Assembly (NCBI GenBank): GCA_029781855.1
Contig: JAKOVX010000136.1
Location: 1 to 64,000 of the forward strand
From: Acidobacteriota bacterium
GTDB lineage: Bacteria > Acidobacteriota > Blastocatellia > Pyrinomonadales > Pyrinomonadaceae
Length of the DNA stretch: 64,000 nt
Direction of reading: 5' to 3'
How positions within the stretch are numbered: the first letter of the stretch is position 1; each line of letters starts with the position of its first letter. Of this stretch, positions 1 to 9,889 are shown in pieces. A program made the translations under genes and the position numbers. The notes under the pieces were generated by a model that was not told where the DNA came from, searched no databases, and worked only from the letters and a program-made list of their open reading frames with translations.

Positions 1-2874
1 GCACAGATCGAAGCCAGCGTATTGATGCTTGCCTCGAACAACCTGCTATCACCGGCTAGTGGCCAGCCGATCGCGGTTCCGTCGCAGGATATTGTTCTCG
101 GCTGCTACTATTTGACACTTGGCCGAGATGAAATGCTCGGTGACAACAAGGCTTTCAACTCGATCGAGGATGCATTGCTTGCGCTTGATGCAGGTGTGAT
201 CGAGACCCAATCGAAGATCCGTTTGCGTTGGCGCGGTGATCTGATCGATCTTTCGCTCGAGCACAATAACCAGGACGTTATGCGGGCGAACGTCCGCGAA
301 AACGTCGATATGGTTATATCGACGACAGCCGGACGAGCGATCTTCAATGAGCGCCTTACGCGTGACGGTTTGCCTTTCATCAACGGAACCCTCAAGAAAA
401 AAGGGTTGCAGTCACTAGTTACCTTCTGTCACTTGAAGCTCGGTCACGAACAGACCGTGGCGTTGCTTGACGATCTCAAGACGATGGGCTTCCTTTATGC
501 TACCAGGGCCGGTGTATCGATCGGTATCGACGATATGGTTACGCCGCCGAGCAAGAAGGGCATCATAGACGAAGCGTTGAAAGAGGTTGACAAGCTCCGT
601 CAGCAGTACGAAGATGCCACGATGACGGATATGGAACGTACCAACAAGGTTACGGCCATCTGGTCTGACGTTACCGATCGGGTCGCCAAAGAGATGTTCA
701 AGGCGATGCATACGCGTGAAGAAGAGCGTAAGGAACTCAACCCGATCCTCGTGATGGCTGACTCTGGTGCCCGAGGTTCTGAAGCTCAGATCCGACAGCT
801 TGCCGGTATGCGTGGCCTGATGGCGAAGCCGTCCGGCGAGATCATCGAAAATCCGATCCTAGCGAATTTCCGCGAAGGCCTGGACGTGTTGCAGTACTTT
901 ATTTCGACGCACGGTGCTCGAAAGGGCTTGGCCGATACCGCCTTGAAAACGGCCGACTCAGGCTATTTGACTCGCCGGCTTGTCGACGTAGCTCAGGACG
1001 TCATCGTTTCGGAACAGGATTGCGGAACGCTCCGCGGTGTATGGGCTGAGGCGATCATCCGTAACGGTGAAGAGGTCGAAAGCCTCCGCGACCGTATCGT
1101 CGGATGTACGTCGCTTGATGACATCGTCGATCCGGTTGACGGTTCGGTGATAGTTGCCGCGAACGTCGAGATCAATGAGGAGCTTGGAGCCCAGGTACAG
1201 CTTTCGGGCTTACAGAAGGTCCGCATCCGTTCTGCCTTGACCTGCGAATCGCGTCGAGGTATCTGCGTGAAGTGCTACGGCCGCAACCTCGCAACTGGTA
1301 ATACTGTGGAGATCGGTGAAGCGGTTGGTGTTATTGCAGCTCAGTCGATCGGCGAACCGGGAACGCAGCTCACAATGAGAACGTTCCACGTCGGTGGAAC
1401 GGCACGTCTCGAGCAGGAGACCAAGCACGTTGCGGCGATGGACGGTACCGTTAGATACCTAGGCGACCTCAAAGTTATCAAGAACCGCGAAGGCGAATAC
1501 GTTTCGCTTCGACGTCAGTCTGAGTTGGCCCTAGTCGATGACCGTGGTCGCGAAGTCGCTCACTATAAGATCGTTTACGGTGCCCAGATCCACGTAAAAG
1601 ACGGGGCCAAGGTCAAAGAGGACGACATTCTCGTGACGTGGGATCCATTCACGTTCGCGATTCTCTCGGAGGTCGACGGTACGATCAAGTATCAAGATCT
1701 GCGTGAAGGCAAGACGGTCGAAGAAGAGATCGATAAGGTGACCGGCCAGAAACGCCTTGTGGTCAAGGACTCGGATGAAAAGAATCAGCCGCGTCTCGAG
1801 ATACGCAGCGGCAATAAGGTGCTGAAAACATATCAGATGCCGATACGGGCCAATCTCCACGTCGAAGACGGTCAGGAAGTTCAGGCGGGCGATATCATCG
1901 CGAAGATCCCTCGTGAGACCACAAAGACGAAGGACATCGTCGGCGGTCTGCCGCGTGTCGTCGAGCTTTTCGAGGCGCGTCGCCCTGGCGAAACGGCGGT
2001 CATGTCCGAGATCAACGGCCACATTACTTTCGGCCCGATCTCAAAGGGCAAACGTAAACTGATCGTGACCGGCGACGACGGCAGCGAGAGGGAATATGAC
2101 ATTCCGCGTGGTACGCACATCAACGTGCAGGAAGGCGATCACGTCCGGGCGGGCGAACCGCTGATGGACGGGCCGCTAAACCCGCACGACATCCTGCGTG
2201 TACTCGGTATGGAGGCGTTGCAAAACTATCTGGTCAACGAGATCCAGGAAGTCTATCGTCTACAGGGCGTTAACATCAACGACAAGCATATCGAGGTGAT
2301 CGTTCGACAGATGCTCCGTTGGGTCAAGATCAAGGAAGTCGGCGACACCGAATTCCTGCTCGAGGAACAGGTCGACAGATTCCGCTATGAGGATGAGAAT
2401 CGGCGTGTTCAGGACGAAGGCGGGCAGACCTCGGTCGGCGAACCGCTGTTGTTGGGTATTACCAAAGCATCACTTTCGACCGACTCGTTCATCTCGGCGG
2501 CGAGTTTCCAGGAGACGACCCGCGTGCTTACAGAAGCCGCTATTTCAGGGCGTGTCGACTATCTACGCGGCCTGAAAGAAAACGTCATCATGGGCCGTCT
2601 GATCCCGGCCGGCACCGGTATGAAATACTACCGAAATGTTCGTGTCGCCTACGATCCGACCGAAAATCAAAAGCAGGCGGATGAGTTCGACGAGATGGCT
2701 GACATCAGGGGCGGGATCGAGTTCCCGATCCCGATGGACGTCCCCGGCGTCGAGCCTGACGATTTCGAGGATGAGGCGATCGACATCGACGACGAAGCCG
2801 AGATCGAGACGGAAGAGGTCTTCGATATCGACGAGGCGATGCAGATCGACCTGGACGATGACGACGAACTCTAG
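1..2874 (+). CDS. rpoC: DNA-directed RNA polymerase beta' subunit, C-terminal part (5' end outside window)
   Basis: This is the catalytic beta' subunit of RNA polymerase, cut by the window edge. The frame is open from base 1, where the seven codons before the first ATG continue the conserved block. About 957 residues remain. Visible landmarks are the second zinc site (an isolated Cys near EQDCGT, then the cluster [11 protein letters not shown]), the trigger-loop region ([20 protein letters not shown]) and the C-terminal [21 protein letters not shown] block. The protein ends in a very acidic tail of about 40 residues rich in Asp and Glu. An intrinsic terminator follows 27 bases after the stop codon, so this is the end of its operon. 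The identification is certain. Confidence 0.98.
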   Translation, partial: AQIEASVLMLASNNLLSPASGQPIAVPSQDIVLGCYYLTLGRDEMLGDNKAFNSIEDALLALDAGVIETQSKIRLRWRGDLIDLSLEHNNQDVMRANVRENVDMVISTTAGRAIFNERLTRDGLPFINGTLKKKGLQSLVTFCHLKLGHEQTVALLDDLKTMGFLYATRAGVSIGIDDMVTPPSKKGIIDEALKEVDKLRQQYEDATMTDMERTNKVTAIWSDVTDRVAKEMFKAMHTREEERKELNPILVMADSGARGSEAQIRQLAGMRGLMAKPSGEIIENPILANFREGLDVLQYFISTHGARKGLADTALKTADSGYLTRRLVDVAQDVIVSEQDCGTLRGVWAEAIIRNGEEVESLRDRIVGCTSLDDIVDPVDGSVIVAANVEINEELGAQVQLSGLQKVRIRSALTCESRRGICVKCYGRNLATGNTVEIGEAVGVIAAQSIGEPGTQLTMRTFHVGGTARLEQETKHVAAMDGTVRYLGDLKVIKNREGEYVSLRRQSELALVDDRGREVAHYKIVYGAQIHVKDGAKVKEDDILVTWDPFTFAILSEVDGTIKYQDLREGKTVEEEIDKVTGQKRLVVKDSDEKNQPRLEIRSGNKVLKTYQMPIRANLHVEDGQEVQAGDIIAKIPRETTKTKDIVGGLPRVVELFEARRPGETAVMSEINGHITFGPISKGKRKLIVTGDDGSEREYDIPRGTHINVQEGDHVRAGEPLMDGPLNPHDILRVLGMEALQNYLVNEIQEVYRLQGVNINDKHIEVIVRQMLRWVKIKEVGDTEFLLEEQVDRFRYEDENRRVQDEGGQTSVGEPLLLGITKASLSTDSFISAASFQETTRVLTEAAISGRVDYLRGLKENVIMGRLIPAGTGMKYYRNVRVAYDPTENQKQADEFDEMADIRGGIEFPIPMDVPGVEPDDFEDEAIDIDDEAEIETEEVFDIDEAMQIDLDDDDEL

Positions 2875-2900
2875 TTCGGGTGGTTCGCAGTAAAATAAGG

Positions 2901-2933
2901 GGCCGGGAGCATTTTGCTTCCGGCCTTTTTTTT
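2901..2933 (+). terminator. Rho-independent terminator of rpoC
   Basis: A ten-base-pair GC-rich stem (GGCCGGGAGC against GCTTCCGGCC, one G-T pair) with a five-base loop is followed by eight T residues. It lies just after the rpoC stop codon and closes that transcription unit. Confidence 0.9.
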
Positions 2934-2953
2934 GTGCACGGTCATGGGAATGC

Positions 2954-3061
2954 CAGGCGCACTCGATACCCGTCTCAGGCGCACTTGAAACCCGTCTCAG
3001 GCGCACTCGATACCTGCCTCAGGCGCTATGTTTACCCCTCTCAGGCGCTATGTTTTAGATC
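2954..3061. repeat. Five-copy 22-bp direct-repeat array
   Basis: The core CAGGCGC recurs at 2954, 2976, 2998, 3020 and 3042, exactly 22 bases apart. Copies 1 to 3 share the continuation ACTCGATACC with a few changes. Copies 4 and 5 share a different continuation, TATGTTT. In four of the five copies the core is preceded by CT. The period is not a multiple of three and no reading frame uses it, so it is not a coding repeat. The array lies between the convergent ends of rpoC and an M13 peptidase gene, where no promoter is expected. Its function is unknown. Confidence 0.9.
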
Positions 3062-3291
3062 AAATTTTGAGGGCTGAAATGCCACTTTGTTGCATGCGAT
3101 CGCCGTTGATCTTCAGGTGAGCATCTCGTGGAGCACATAAGTGCGCAAATGGCAGCGCATTTTCCTACGAAAAATTCGCTTTTCGGGTGTGCCGCGGGGA
3201 GCGATATTTCTGCAGATATTTCAACGTGCATCTCCCGATGTTTTGCTGACCTGATACGTTTCTTGCGGGACAGGGCACACGTCGGGATAAC
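3062..3291. other. Intergenic stretch with no recognised gene
   Basis: These 230 bases lie between the direct-repeat array and the terminator of the M13 peptidase gene. Open frames crossing it run into the antisense of the peptidase gene and have no family resemblance. The only structure seen is a short direct repeat of GATATTT around a PstI-like CTGCAG near 3205-3225. Confidence 0.5.
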
Positions 3292-3321
3292 AAAAAAAGG
3301 GGAAGCCCTCAAAGGCTCCCC
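3292..3321 (-). terminator. Rho-independent terminator of the M13 peptidase gene
   Basis: Read on the minus strand, a GGGGAGCC / GGCTTCCCC hairpin (one bulge) is followed by seven T residues. It sits about 30 bases past the stop codon of the peptidase gene. Confidence 0.85.
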
Positions 3322-3349
3322 CTCCATCGTTCGGTTCCCGGCCCGAAGC

Positions 3350-5371
3350 CTACCAGATCGAGCAGGCGTTGGTGCGGACCATTTTTTGCGGTGCTTTGCA
3401 GCCGAACGCCTTGGCGAACTCGGGCATGTTGGAGACCGGGCCGTTGACGCGGTAGCGTGCCCACGAGTGCGGGTCCGTTTCGACCTGCAGCCTCAATCCC
3501 TTGTCGGTCGCCTTCGCGGCCCAGACCTGAGCCCAGCCGAGGAAGAACCGCTGTTCGGGCGTGAATCCGTCGATCAGGCCCGGAGCCTTTTTCCCTTTAA
3601 GGTCGTCCATTAATGCCGTGTACGCAATGTTCAGACCACCGAGGTCGCCGATATTTTCGCCGATCGTCCGCTGGCCTTTGATGAACACGCCGGGCAGAAC
3701 TTCGTAACCGTTGAACTGGTCGATGACGCATTTTGCCCGTTCGTCGAATTTCTTACGGTCGTCGTCGGTCCACCAATTTTTCTGGTTGCCTTCGGCGTCG
3801 TACTTGCTGCCCTGGTCGTCGAAACCGTGCGAGATCTCGTGGCCGATCACCGCTCCCATTCCGCCATAGTTGATGGCGTCGTCAGCCTGGAAATTGAAGA
3901 ACGGCGGCTGCAGAATGCCGGCCGGAAACGTGATGTCGTTGTTCGTCGGATTGTACGACGCGTTGACGGTCGGCGGCGTGAAGCCCCAGCGTGTGCGGTC
4001 GGTCGGTTTGCCGATATCCAGCGAATTGCGGGCGATCTGGAACTCAGCCGAGCGGCGGACGTTTTCGGCATAGATGCCGCGATCGATCTTGAGGCCCTTA
4101 TAACCGCGGGGATGACGGTTGTAGCCGATCTTTCGTTTGTACCCTGCCAGTTTGGCGAGTGCCTTGGTTTTTGTCACATCGCTCATCCACGGCAGATTCT
4201 GAATATGGGTCTTCATTGCGGCGAAAAGGTGGTCGATCATATCGTTCGCCGCTTTTTCCTGTGCCGGCGTGAATTTGACCTTGACCCATTCGGCTCCGAC
4301 GGCCTCACCGAGCGTCCGGTCGGTGGCGTCGGTGCAGCGTTTCCAACGCGGCTGCTGTTCCTTGATGCCGCTGAGGAATTTGCCCTGAAAATCGAACGCT
4401 TCGTCAACGAACGCCTTTGACAGCGAGCCGGCGGACGAATTGACGACCATCCAGCGAAGGTAGGTCTTCCACTGATCGAGCGGGACGTCGGTCAGCATCG
4501 TGTTCAGTTCCTTAAAGAATGTGGGCTGCTGGAAATCGATCTCTTTCTCGACGGGCATGCCGCGGGTTTTCAAATAATCGGTCAACGAGAGATTCGGAAT
4601 GATCTCCTGGGCAGCGGCGAGCGTGATCTTGTTGTAGTTCTTGTCGCGGTTGCGAAGCTGGTCCGGAGCCATCGAGGCATTGGCGAGACGCGTCTGAACG
4701 TCCATTACCGTTTTCGCGTTCGCGGCGGCGGCCTCGGGCGAGTCGCCGAGGAGCTTGAACATATTGGTCATATGTTCGACAAATTTTGTCCGTGTCGCGG
4801 GGAAGTTGCCCGTATCGAGCGTGTAATATTCCTTATTCGGCAGGGTCAACCCGCCCTGGCCGGCAGCGAGAATGACCATCGCACTGTTTCGCTGGTCAGG
4901 TCCGCCGCCGAGTCGGAACAATGCCGGGATGCCCTGCTGATGCAGCACGGCGATCTCATGTTTGAGATCGGCGACGCTCTTCATGCCGTTAATGCGTGCA
5001 AATTCGGCGTCGAGCGGGTGGGCACCTGCTTTCTCGATCGCTGCTTCGTCCATGCATGACGCGTAGAAATCACCGATCAGCTTCGCGTCGCCGGTCGCGT
5101 TTTTCTGTTTAGCGGCCTTTTCGAGAATTTCGTGCTCGATGTCGCGGTTATTCTCCGCGAGGATGTTGAAACTGCCCCAACGGGACTGCGACGGCGGGAT
5201 CTCGGTAGTCTTGACCCAGTTGCCGTTGGCGTATTGGAAAAAGTCGTCGCAGGCGTCGGCCGAGCGGTCCATATTGGCAACGTTGAACCCGCTGCTCTGC
5301 GCCATTGCGCTCGCATAGATCGACATTATGACGACGAGAGCCGTCAGGAAACGGAAATAGTTTTTGTGCAT
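3350..5371 (-). CDS. Secreted M13-family (neprilysin/PepO-like) zinc metallopeptidase
   Basis: This is a 673-residue zinc endopeptidase of family M13, which usually cleaves oligopeptides. The zinc motif HEISH is at residues 511-515, and the third ligand Glu with the following Asp is in GENIGDLGG near residue 571. The C-terminal CxxW-type ending (NACSIW) is also typical of the family. The N-terminus is a clear signal peptide ending in AMAQ, so the enzyme is periplasmic or extracellular. An in-frame start lies eight codons upstream, but GAGGAG sits at the right distance before the ATG at 5371, so that start is chosen. The length is normal for the family. Confidence 0.95.
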   Translation of the reverse strand: MHKNYFRFLTALVVIMSIYASAMAQSSGFNVANMDRSADACDDFFQYANGNWVKTTEIPPSQSRWGSFNILAENNRDIEHEILEKAAKQKNATGDAKLIGDFYASCMDEAAIEKAGAHPLDAEFARINGMKSVADLKHEIAVLHQQGIPALFRLGGGPDQRNSAMVILAAGQGGLTLPNKEYYTLDTGNFPATRTKFVEHMTNMFKLLGDSPEAAAANAKTVMDVQTRLANASMAPDQLRNRDKNYNKITLAAAQEIIPNLSLTDYLKTRGMPVEKEIDFQQPTFFKELNTMLTDVPLDQWKTYLRWMVVNSSAGSLSKAFVDEAFDFQGKFLSGIKEQQPRWKRCTDATDRTLGEAVGAEWVKVKFTPAQEKAANDMIDHLFAAMKTHIQNLPWMSDVTKTKALAKLAGYKRKIGYNRHPRGYKGLKIDRGIYAENVRRSAEFQIARNSLDIGKPTDRTRWGFTPPTVNASYNPTNNDITFPAGILQPPFFNFQADDAINYGGMGAVIGHEISHGFDDQGSKYDAEGNQKNWWTDDDRKKFDERAKCVIDQFNGYEVLPGVFIKGQRTIGENIGDLGGLNIAYTALMDDLKGKKAPGLIDGFTPEQRFFLGWAQVWAAKATDKGLRLQVETDPHSWARYRVNGPVSNMPEFAKAFGCKAPQKMVRTNACSIW

Positions 5372-5442
5372 TTGTAGCTCCTCAATAAAGTCCAATTAAT
5401 ACGGTGGGGTTTAAAGAAAAGTTTACGCCCGGACATCGATTT

Positions 5443-6189
5443 TCACAATACAGGGATGAATTTTTCGGCCACGCGCCGCGTCAATTCAGCGGCGAGCGCT
5501 TTGCGGTCGTGATCGTGAACGGGTTCGTCGCCAAACGTGACTATCGCAGTGTATTCTCTCAGCTTAAAAAGCCTGTGAAGATGGGCAAAAAAGCTGATGT
5601 CCTCCCACCAGCAGACGTAGTTGCTAGCCGGCGGCTCGCCATCGGGCACGCGATAGGTGACAGCAGCGTACGATACCGGCAGGTCACGTTCGGCGGCAAA
5701 CTGCATGAACGATGAGTTGAACGGCAGGACGGTCTCGCCTTTGGTACTCGTGCCCTCAGGGAAAACGATGACGCCTTCGCCGGCGTCGAGCCGCTCGAGG
5801 ATCTCACGCCCGGCACGCGGAATATCGCGGCGGTTCTTGCGGTTGATAAAGATCGTGCCCATGTCCCGGCAAATGCGGCCGGCGACCGGCCAGCCGTTAA
5901 CTTCGCTCTTGGCGACGAAAACGCCCTTCGCAACGACCCGAAGGGCGCCGATGTCGGTGTAGCTGAGGTGATTTGAAACGAGAAAGAACGGCGGTTTCGG
6001 CGGCGTGCCGATGACCTCGATCTTCATTCCGGAGATCCGGACAAAGCTCAGTGTCCAGAGTCCAAAGATGACCTGCCGCCAGTAGATCTTGTTGGGCACG
6101 AAAAAGTGGACCACCCACCAGATGGCGTAGAGCCCGAGTGTCGCGGAGACGAACAGAAATGTGCGAAATATGGCTCGGATCTGCTTCAT
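5443..6189 (-). CDS. plsC: 1-acyl-sn-glycerol-3-phosphate acyltransferase family protein
   Basis: This is a PlsC-type acyltransferase of 248 residues. Such enzymes transfer an acyl chain to lysophosphatidic acid at the inner membrane. The catalytic HX4D motif is NHLSYTD (His74, Asp79), and the acyl-acceptor motif FPEGTS is at residues 143-148. A hydrophobic N-terminal segment (about residues 8-31) anchors the protein. It lies 21 bases downstream of the TonB-C-domain gene on the same strand and is probably the last gene of a three-gene operon. The exact acyl acceptor cannot be read from sequence. Confidence 0.9.
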   Translation of the reverse strand: MKQIRAIFRTFLFVSATLGLYAIWWVVHFFVPNKIYWRQVIFGLWTLSFVRISGMKIEVIGTPPKPPFFLVSNHLSYTDIGALRVVAKGVFVAKSEVNGWPVAGRICRDMGTIFINRKNRRDIPRAGREILERLDAGEGVIVFPEGTSTKGETVLPFNSSFMQFAAERDLPVSYAAVTYRVPDGEPPASNYVCWWEDISFFAHLHRLFKLREYTAIVTFGDEPVHDHDRKALAAELTRRVAEKFIPVL

Positions 6190-6210
6190 ATTGCGAAGGC
6201 GGTCGGGCGA

Positions 6211-7083
6211 TCATTTATCCAGCTTCTTAAAATTGTATCGCAGTAAAACGCGCATCGGCAAAGGTTTGCCGTTTCGCTCGGCGGGCCGCCAGTTCATCTT
6301 ACGCACTGCGGCCAGGACGGAATCATCGAGGCCATAGCCCGCCCAGCGGACGATCTCGGTGCGCAGGATATTGCCGTTGGCGTCGAGATCCATCTGAAGT
6401 TCGACCGTCGCGGCGACCTCGTACAGAAAGGCGAGCGGCGTGTATTCGGGCTTGATGCGTAGGTATGGAATGGGAGCGCGAAACTGTTTGGCGAGCGGCG
6501 AATCGTCAGGCGGCAACTCCTCGATCGACGCCGGCATTTGCTCGTTGATCTCCAATCGGAAGACGCCTTTAAGCTTTTCGGCGAGTTCAACAGCTTTTGC
6601 CGGAATGGACGCAGCGAGTAGTTTGGCTGACTCGCCGGGCTTTGCAGCTTCAAATTTAGGAAGCGACCAATCGACTAGTCGGCCCGTGCGGGAACTGACC
6701 GCGTAGACGACGGCATACGATTCGTAATATTCCTCTCGGGCATACGAGCTGCGGCGCTGGTCAGCCGATCTGACCAGAATGAAGAAATCGCAGCCGATCA
6801 CGGCACCTAGATTCCTTGCCTCGGCGGAGGTCATATTGAACGGCGTTGACGGCGAGGCAGCGTTGTAGGCAGATGCGACGAGCGATCCGTCGAGGACGTC
6901 GGCGTGATCGGCGAGGCCGTTCGAAAGCTCGGCGGCGTATTTGAGCGAGGCTTCTTTACGGTCAGGGGCGATGACTGCGAGCTGCAGATCGCGGGCGGCC
7001 GTTATCGCGGGCAGCACGAGCAATGCGGCCAAAATAACCGCGATTCCCCATAGCCTATTTGTGATAAAGCTCGGCGATCTCAT
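6211..7083 (-). CDS. Secreted protein with C-terminal TonB-like domain
   Basis: This 290-residue protein starts with a signal peptide or anchor (about residues 9-30, ending near AITAARD). The last 85 residues look like a TonB C-terminal fold: a strand pattern around AATVELQMDLDANGNI, then a helix SVLAAVRKMNWRPA and a final strand MRVLLRYNF. The middle resembles a stand-alone periplasmic domain with no recognised family. Its start overlaps the end of the HD-domain gene by 29 bases. A true energy-transducing TonB would have a proline-rich spacer, which is absent here, so the role is open; many such Acidobacteriota proteins are not linked to iron uptake. Confidence 0.75.
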   Translation of the reverse strand: MRSPSFITNRLWGIAVILAALLVLPAITAARDLQLAVIAPDRKEASLKYAAELSNGLADHADVLDGSLVASAYNAASPSTPFNMTSAEARNLGAVIGCDFFILVRSADQRRSSYAREEYYESYAVVYAVSSRTGRLVDWSLPKFEAAKPGESAKLLAASIPAKAVELAEKLKGVFRLEINEQMPASIEELPPDDSPLAKQFRAPIPYLRIKPEYTPLAFLYEVAATVELQMDLDANGNILRTEIVRWAGYGLDDSVLAAVRKMNWRPAERNGKPLPMRVLLRYNFKKLDK

Positions 7084-8335
7084 CTTTTAGCTCGGCAGGG
7101 AAACAGAGGCGGTGGATACGATATCCCTGCTGAAGGCCGCGGACCGCGGAACTGACCTCGGATATCTCGCGGATAGAGGGCCGGGAAAATCCGTCCTCGA
7201 CGAAGATCAGATTCTTGGGGTCGGTCGTGTCGGTCGAATAGAAATTGTAGGCGGCGTTGCCGGCCTCGTCCTCGATGACGTAGTAGTCAGGGTCGAAGCC
7301 GCGGTCGGCAACGATGCGGCGGACGTCGGCAACGAATCCGGGGCGTTCCGATTCGGGCATATCGAGGTCAAATGCCTTGAACAGCCGCCGATCGAGAAAC
7401 CGCGACGAAAGGTCGGCGAGGATCGGATCCGACGACGATTGCCACTGTTTGATATAGAAATAGAAGTCCGAATCGTCGAGCGAGAGGTGCTCGGTCAAGG
7501 TGAGCGGCTGGCCGCGTAGTACCTTTTCGAACGCCGTGCCCGAGCGGAACCAGACGTCGCCGCCGTCGGAAAAGATAACCAATGCCCGACGCAAAAGCGC
7601 TTTCAGCACGGCCTCGGCCGAGCGGAGCGTGCGGTGAAAATACACCTGCCGGAACATATAATATCGAGCCTGCAGGTAATCTTCGACAGCGTAAATTCCG
7701 GGAGCGGAGACGAAGAGATGATCGTCAGGCTCGTTGATCTGGATCGATTTGATGATCCATTCGAGATCGAAAATGCCGTACTTCGCACCCGTCATCAACG
7801 AGTCGCGAAGAAGGTAGTCCATCCGGTCGACGTCGAGCTGTGATGATACGAGCTGGCCGAGCGAGCGTTTGGCATAATCGCCGCGGATGATCGATGCGAC
7901 ATTTTTTGCAATGGCCGGCGAAAACGTGGCAAGCTTACGGCCGATCTCGGTCGTGTCGGAGAGAACGGCGTCGATCGAGAACTGCTCATGGTGAAATCCG
8001 AGGATCGATTCGACAACATGCGAGAACGGCCCGTGCCCGATGTCGTGCAGCAGGGCAGCGATGCGGACGGATGCGTGCTCCTCATCTGAGATCGAATACC
8101 GCTCGCGAAGCCGGTCGAGGATCCGCGTCGCAAGATGAAACGCGCCCAACGAATGCGCGAACCGCGAATGCTCAGCCGCCTGATACGTGAAATACGCCAA
8201 TCCAAGCTGCCTGATCCGCCGCAAACGCTGAAACTCCGGCGTATCGACGAGCGACACGAGCAGGTTCCCGGTAGAGGAAACTGTCTCGATGCGGATGATG
8301 TTGTGAACCGAGTCGCGGTAAATTCTTTCGGGCAG
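7055..8335 (-). CDS. HD-domain phosphohydrolase, dNTPase-related
   Basis: This belongs to the dGTPase-like HD family (COG1078 type), metal-dependent phosphohydrolases acting on nucleotides. The HD pair lies in HDIGHGPFSH, with the preceding conserved blocks EFQRLRRIRQLG and HSRFAHSLG. The first in-frame GTG at 8257 would cut off the conserved N-terminal block RIYRDSVHNII, which is clearly encoded upstream in the same frame. No ATG, GTG or TTG exists between that block and an in-frame TAA. The best start is a CTG at 8335 with AGGAG seven bases upstream, giving 426 residues. The family is sure; the start is an inference. Confidence 0.85.
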   Translation of the reverse strand: MPERIYRDSVHNIIRIETVSSTGNLLVSLVDTPEFQRLRRIRQLGLAYFTYQAAEHSRFAHSLGAFHLATRILDRLRERYSISDEEHASVRIAALLHDIGHGPFSHVVESILGFHHEQFSIDAVLSDTTEIGRKLATFSPAIAKNVASIIRGDYAKRSLGQLVSSQLDVDRMDYLLRDSLMTGAKYGIFDLEWIIKSIQINEPDDHLFVSAPGIYAVEDYLQARYYMFRQVYFHRTLRSAEAVLKALLRRALVIFSDGGDVWFRSGTAFEKVLRGQPLTLTEHLSLDDSDFYFYIKQWQSSSDPILADLSSRFLDRRLFKAFDLDMPESERPGFVADVRRIVADRGFDPDYYVIEDEAGNAAYNFYSTDTTDPKNLIFVEDGFSRPSIREISEVSSAVRGLQQGYRIHRLCFPAELKDEIAELYHK

Positions 8336-8480
8336 AAAATTTCTCCTGAGAAGCCAAGGTCGCGTTGCGCTTGTAAGCGGATTTTATCACGGCGTTAACA
8401 AAAAGCTTCAATTCAGGCAAAGGCGGTGATATAATTAAGGCTCTCAGATATCAAAAGGCCACTGGTTTTTGGAGGTTGAA

Positions 8481-9515
8481 ATGAAACCAACGATCGCACC
8501 GTTCGCATTCCGGACGGCATTAGCACTTTCCTTTGTATTCCTGTTCTTTCTCTCGCAAAATGTCTCTGCCGCAAACATTATCTCCGGCACGATCTACGAC
8601 AAAGCCCGCAACCCGCTGCCCGACATCGATATCGAACTTCTCGACGAATATCAGCGGCTGATCTCCAGGCAGAAGACCTCGTCGAGCGGCCGGTATGAGT
8701 TTGTCGTACAAAACAGTGGCAACTATTATCTACGGGTTTATGCTTTTCGATACGACCTCGAGGACGAGACCCGGCCATTGACGATACAAGGGATCGCTTC
8801 GGTGTCGGGCCAGTCGCCGAGTTCGTATAACAACGAAGACTTTTATCTTTTGCCGAAAAAGGGCGGAATACGCGAATTGGAAGCGAGCGTGGTCTTTGCC
8901 CAGGACGTTCCGAAAGAAGCCGAAAAGGCCTATAAAGAAGCGATGGCGGATATAGCCAGACAAAGACCGGATGAGGGGTTTGCCGGGCTGCAAAAAGCGA
9001 TCAGTATTTTCCCGACATATTACGACGCACTGTACCAGCTTGGGCTGCAGCTTTTTCAGCGACAACAATATCTCGATGCCGCTCACGCATTTTTACTGGC
9101 AGTGACGGTCAATGAAAAGAGTGCTCCGGCATATTTGCGGGCCGGTGTGTCGTTGAGTATGCTCGGCACCGATTACCAAAAAGCCGCATATTCCGCGCTT
9201 TCCAAAGCTCTTGAACGAGCCCCGGGCACTGCACCGATCCTTTACTATTTAGGGAAGGTCGAACGGCGGCTCGGGAAATTCGAAGATGCCGAAAAGCACC
9301 TGCTGCTCGCCAAAAGGATCTCGCCGACAAAATCCGCGGATATACAGATCGAGCTTGCTCAACTCTACGCAAACGACTTGAAGAAGTACAAGGAAGCTGC
9401 TGATGAACTTGAACAGTATATGAAGGCAGGCAAGATGAGCGATGCAGATGTGGCCAAGACCAAGGCGACGATCGCTGACCTAAGGGCAAAAGCGGTGAAT
9501 CAAACCAAGAACTGA
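8481..9515 (+). CDS. Secreted TPR protein with N-terminal carboxypeptidase-regulatory-like domain
   Basis: The protein has 344 residues. A signal peptide (about residues 1-31, ending VSAA) is followed by a beta-sandwich of CarbopepD_reg type (ISGTIYDKARNPLPDIDIELLD and on to NYYLRVYAF). After a linker come about five tetratricopeptide helices (residues 145-335), seen in phrases such as YYDALYQLGLQLFQRQQYLDAA and ILYYLGKVERRLGKFEDAEKHL. It probably acts as a periplasmic or surface scaffold. The ATG at 8481 has GGAGG five bases upstream and is preferred over the in-frame TTG at 8469. A strong terminator follows. Confidence 0.85.
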   Translation: MKPTIAPFAFRTALALSFVFLFFLSQNVSAANIISGTIYDKARNPLPDIDIELLDEYQRLISRQKTSSSGRYEFVVQNSGNYYLRVYAFRYDLEDETRPLTIQGIASVSGQSPSSYNNEDFYLLPKKGGIRELEASVVFAQDVPKEAEKAYKEAMADIARQRPDEGFAGLQKAISIFPTYYDALYQLGLQLFQRQQYLDAAHAFLLAVTVNEKSAPAYLRAGVSLSMLGTDYQKAAYSALSKALERAPGTAPILYYLGKVERRLGKFEDAEKHLLLAKRISPTKSADIQIELAQLYANDLKKYKEAADELEQYMKAGKMSDADVAKTKATIADLRAKAVNQTKN

Positions 9516-9558
9516 TTCGCCGTTACCGGGGAGCGTTCCCGTTAATCTGATCCGGAAA

Positions 9559-9589
9559 GAGGGTGCGTTCGCCGCACCTTCTTTTTTTT
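9559..9589 (+). terminator. Rho-independent terminator of the TPR gene
   Basis: A nine-base-pair stem (GAGGGTGCG against CGCACCTTC, one G-T pair) with loop TTCGC is followed by eight T residues. Confidence 0.9.
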
Positions 9590-9836
9590 CGATCAAAGAT
9601 CATCGCTGCCTTTCCGGACATCATTTTTCTCTATTGTCGGGGCAAACTGTGTGACTCCAAATGCCATCCACCTTGATCGTTGTTCGCAGACGCCGGGCGT
9701 GTTGCCGGGATGCCTATATCAATTGAGGACCGGTACGAAGGCTGTAGGTTAGGCAGTTATGATCACGTCGGACCTGTTCGGTCTGATCGGACACGAGAGA
9801 GCGATCTGATTCATCGGGACATTCTGCCCGCAAGAC
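9590..9836. other. Intergenic stretch between two terminators, nothing recognised
   Basis: This segment separates the ends of two convergent genes. The only open frame crossing it (from 9680) runs into the antisense of the receptor gene and resembles nothing. No RNA gene fold was recognised by eye. Confidence 0.5.
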
Positions 9837-9865
9837 AAAAAAAGGCCTGTCCCGAAGGACAGGCC
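9837..9865 (-). terminator. Rho-independent terminator of the first Oar-like receptor gene
   Basis: On the minus strand a perfect nine-base-pair stem (GGCCTGTCC / GGACAGGCC) with a TTCG tetraloop is followed by seven T residues, 25 bases after the stop codon. Confidence 0.95.
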
Positions 9866-9889
9866 GAAAGTACCTCAAACTTCTATGAT

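Noticed and set aside
2954-3061. The 22-bp repeats as a CRISPR array
   Set aside because: Copies abut with a 22-bp period and no unique spacers lie between them; no cas gene is nearby.
3128-3613. A 161-codon open frame spanning the M13 peptidase terminator
   Set aside because: It crosses the terminator and continues antisense to the peptidase gene.
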